The notes under the pieces are model-generated. The model made no database searches, had not been told where the DNA came from, and was given only the letters and a program-made list of their open reading frames with translations. Below, piece by piece: positions 5,816 to 7,461 of a DNA stretch of 7,461 nt (within the stretch, counting starts at the first letter, position 1; every line of letters starts with the position of its first letter). Made by a program: the position numbers and the translations under genes. The stretch comes from Deltaproteobacteria bacterium CG07_land_8_20_14_0_80_60_11 (GTDB taxonomy: Bacteria > Desulfobacterota > Desulfobaccia > Desulfobaccales > 0-14-0-80-60-11). The stretch spans positions 1-7,461 of the forward strand of contig PEWM01000210.1 in assembly GCA_002779455.1 (NCBI GenBank), written 5' to 3'.

Positions 5816-6961
5816 TCACTTACCCGCCTTCACCTTATCGTTGGCCTTGAAGGGGCCGCCGCTCATCGCCAGCCCCACGGCGCCGCTGTTTCCCAGGAGT
5901 TCCGTCACCTTGATCTCGCCCTGGGGGACATCCGCGGTGTAGCCCAGGACCGAGTGGGTCTTGGGGTTGACCACCTCTTTGCCCGGTTCCACCACCTTGA
6001 GGCGGTCGCCCACCTTGAGGCCCGAGTTCTGGCCCAGGCTCAGATAAACTTTGCCTTCCTTGACAAACTCCACCCGCCCGAACCACGCAATTCTGGTGAG
6101 GTTGCCGGCCACCCGCAGGTAATTGTCCTGGGCGAACTTGGTGACGCTCTCGGGCCTCACCCCCCCCGAGGCCGCAGGGGCCACAATCGCCTCTTCCTGG
6201 ACCCCGGTGAAGGTGTCATAGACTTGCAGGACCATGGCCCCCTGGGTGCCGCCTTCCGGCGGCATGATCCCGGTAAGGACAATCCCCTGGACCCCCAGGG
6301 CATCCCCCAGGGCCTTGATATTGGGCCCGAGCGTCAGCTTGCCCGCCACCCCGGCCTTGCGCAGGGCCTCCTGCACCGATTCCGGGGCGCTCACCTTGAG
6401 GTCTTTGGTCTTCCCCATGGCGTTGCCCAGGGCCATGGCCATAGTGCGGTTCAAGCCGTCAAAGCTCTTGGGCGTATCCAGGTCGGGGATAACCGCCACC
6501 GCCCGGCCCACGTAACCCGCGCCGCCCCCCTTGCCCTGGGAGACAAACCCTCCCAGCCCCTGCTCCCTGAGGATGCGGTCCACCTCGGCCCGCACCATTT
6601 CCTGAAGCTTATCCGGGGGGATCGTCTTGCCCGCGGCTTTTTCCTTTTCCCGGCCCAGGGCCTTGGCCAGGGAGTTTACCAGGTACTGCTGAGCCCCCAC
6701 GAACTCCTTGCCCTTTTCTACGTAAAGATATTCCGGCTGCTCCGGGTACGTGAGCCAATAGGGGTTTTTACTGCGGACGTAGGGTTTGCCGTCAATCATG
6801 ACCGTTTCCTGCCGGGCCTCCGGGGGAACCGTTTCTTCATCTTCGTCATCGCTCCCATAGCCCGCCCACTTCTTCACCGTGCTGCATCCCCCCGATAGCA
6901 GGGCGGCCGACACGAGCAGCAAGAGCCCTAATCGCAGCATCAACGCGAATTTTTTTGGCAT
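5816..6961 (-). CDS. putative lipoprotein with TolB/CsgG-like middle and FlgT-like C-terminal domain
   Basis: A 381-residue exported protein. The N-terminus has basic residues, a hydrophobic stretch (5-23) and LLSGGC with Cys26, a somewhat imperfect lipobox, so it is probably a lipid-anchored envelope protein. An acidic linker follows (GSDDEDEE, 36-43). Residues about 150-262 (GRAVAVIPD..., ALGVQGIVLTG, LQVYDTFTG) resemble the alpha/beta fold of TolB-N, FlgT-middle and CsgG-type proteins. Residues about 290-380 (GRVEFVKEGKVYLSLGQNSG, LKVGDRLKVV, GEIKVTEL) resemble the C-terminal barrel of FlgT. Such proteins sit in periplasmic assemblies, but no flagellar or secretion gene is nearby, so its partner is unknown. 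The ATG at 6959-6961 has GGAG (minus strand, 6971-6968) at good spacing. That ribosome-binding site directly abuts array D. The domain calls are by eye and need a profile search. Confidence 0.72.
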   Translation of the reverse strand: MPKKFALMLRLGLLLLVSAALLSGGCSTVKKWAGYGSDDEDEETVPPEARQETVMIDGKPYVRSKNPYWLTYPEQPEYLYVEKGKEFVGAQQYLVNSLAKALGREKEKAAGKTIPPDKLQEMVRAEVDRILREQGLGGFVSQGKGGGAGYVGRAVAVIPDLDTPKSFDGLNRTMAMALGNAMGKTKDLKVSAPESVQEALRKAGVAGKLTLGPNIKALGDALGVQGIVLTGIMPPEGGTQGAMVLQVYDTFTGVQEEAIVAPAASGGVRPESVTKFAQDNYLRVAGNLTRIAWFGRVEFVKEGKVYLSLGQNSGLKVGDRLKVVEPGKEVVNPKTHSVLGYTADVPQGEIKVTELLGNSGAVGLAMSGGPFKANDKVKAGK

Positions 6962-6972
6962 TACATACTCCG

Positions 6973-7007
6973 TTTTTGGTTTTTAGTTTTTAGTTTTTGG
7001 TTTTTGG
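6973..7007. repeat. heptamer array D (TTTTTGG/TTTTTAG, five units)
   Basis: Units GG, AG, AG, GG, GG (each after TTTTT). It lies in the untranslated leader of the lipoprotein gene, one base from its ribosome-binding site, and just past the 3' end of the four-helix-bundle gene. It forms an inverted pair with the array at 7415-7461. The bases after it, TATAAAT, match TAGAAAT after array B at six of seven places. Confidence 0.95.
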
Positions 7008-7029
7008 TATAAATAATAAAATCAGTTAG

Positions 7030-7401
7030 TTATTTAGATAGGCTCATAGACAACTTCTTAAGCATTTTCATGATAATTTCCAGATTGCCTGATAGTGGAT
7101 TAAATTCTGTAATGGATAAGTAATTTACTTGATTAGCAATAATTAGTTGGGTTTCCAGCTCCGCCGCCGAACCAAGGGCAATGGAGAGAAATTGTTTGAA
7201 TTCTTTTATGGAATTCCTGAATTGCCCTTCAGCGATATTGGATGGAATTGAAACCGCCGCCCTTCTTATTTGCTGCACCAGTCCGAAGTTTTCTGCGGGG
7301 GGGAACTGAGACGTTGCTTCATAGATATCTTTTACCAAGGCTATAGAACGTTTCCAGACTTCCAGGTCCCGATACGACCGTGATTTTTCAACTCCCGTCA
7401 T
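7030..7401 (-). CDS. orphan four-helix-bundle protein (S23 / 23S rRNA intervening-sequence protein family, Avd-like)
   Basis: A complete 123-residue protein with the family core: YRDLEVWKRSIALVKDIY (10-27), FPPAENFGLVQQIRRAAVS (33-51), the signature SIPSNIAEGQFRNS (51-64), FLSIALGSAAELETQL (71-86), and a last helix ending in MLKKLSMSLSK. The family comprises proteins encoded in 23S rRNA insertions, many orphan copies, and Avd of diversity-generating retroelements; these are basic helical bundles, often pentameric, thought to bind nucleic acid. The function of orphans is unknown. By hand count the gene is 154/372 G+C (about 41%), while nearby genes are near 65-70% in sampled lines, which suggests horizontal arrival. 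The ATG at 7399-7401 is preceded by AAGGGGAAGGG. It is bracketed by inverted heptamer arrays D and E; no reverse transcriptase or rRNA is seen here. Confidence 0.93.
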   Translation of the reverse strand: MTGVEKSRSYRDLEVWKRSIALVKDIYEATSQFPPAENFGLVQQIRRAAVSIPSNIAEGQFRNSIKEFKQFLSIALGSAAELETQLIIANQVNYLSITEFNPLSGNLEIIMKMLKKLSMSLSK

Positions 7402-7414
7402 CCCTTCCCCTTAA

Positions 7415-7461
7415 CCAAAAACCAAAAACCAAAAACTAAAAACCAAAAACCAAAAACCAAA
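7415..7461. repeat. heptamer array E (CCAAAAA/CTAAAAA, at least six units, runs off the window)
   Basis: Units CC, CC, CC, CT, CC, CC (each with AAAAA) and a cut seventh unit at the window edge. It begins just upstream of the ribosome-binding site of the four-helix-bundle gene and is inverted relative to array D. Its true length is not visible. Confidence 0.95.

Larger units (their letters stand above)
6973..7461. mobile_element. candidate small element: inverted heptamer arrays around the four-helix-bundle gene
   Basis: Arrays D (left, TTTTTGG) and E (right, CCAAAAA) are inverted and enclose only the AT-rich S23-like gene with short flanks. A second, gene-less bracket with the same ends lies at 5640-5811. 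No transposase, recombinase or clear target duplication is visible, so this is a hypothesis of a unit that spreads with help from elsewhere, or of a gene that settles among repeats. The right border is outside the window. Confidence 0.35.

Noticed and set aside
5954..6898. 314-residue open frame on the plus strand
   Set aside because: It is antisense to the lipoprotein gene, is rich in His, Pro, Gly and Leu with no recognisable domain, and the minus-strand gene has a signal sequence and ribosome-binding site.
7030..7401. Diversity-generating retroelement (Avd-like protein)
   Set aside because: No reverse transcriptase and no template/variable repeat pair with adenine-specific changes is seen in the window.
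7030..7401. 23S rRNA intervening sequence
   Set aside because: The flanks are heptamer repeats and protein genes, with no rRNA sequence recognised.
7415..7461. CRISPR array
   Set aside because: The units are 7 nt long and directly joined, with no spacers and no cas genes.

Overview
The window is GC-rich bacterial chromosome. The gene set (a DUF1786-type protein, a fused-free TyrA, a one-domain UPF0016 transporter, a FlgT/TolB-like lipoprotein) and the codon use suggest an anaerobic Desulfobacterota-like bacterium, possibly near Desulfobaccales or Syntrophobacterales. That placement is an inference from gene style, not a measured result.

Layout: bases 1-341 hold the 3' end of a DUF1786-like gene (+). 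It is followed by a metallo-beta-lactamase-fold hydrolase (420-1262, +). A repeat-rich spacer with a heptamer array, a 69-bp palindromic element and a structured leader precedes a 90-residue UPF0016/GDT1-type membrane protein (1547-1819, +). Next comes a tight operon, aroK-aroC-tyrA-serS (1973-5646, +). The first three genes overlap or abut, and serS follows after 14 nt. AroK phosphorylates shikimate, AroC makes chorismate and TyrA takes prephenate toward tyrosine; SerS charges tRNA-Ser and is probably a passenger in the same transcript. A convergent gene on the minus strand (5816-6961) encodes a lipoprotein with a C-terminal FlgT-like domain. The last gene (7030-7401, minus) encodes an orphan S23-type four-helix-bundle protein at about 41% G+C, far below its surroundings.

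The most unusual feature is a family of heptamer arrays (TTTTTGG / TTTTTAG, with a TTTTCGG variant) at five places, each hugging a gene end. Four of them form two inverted brackets. One encloses the AT-rich four-helix-bundle gene (6973 to beyond 7461). The other is a short bracket with no gene (5640-5811) but with a strong hairpin. The two left brackets also share sequence beyond the repeat itself, and the two right brackets have the same unit order. This looks like a small dispersed element with inverted heptamer ends, one copy of which carries the four-helix-bundle gene. Its mobility is unproven.
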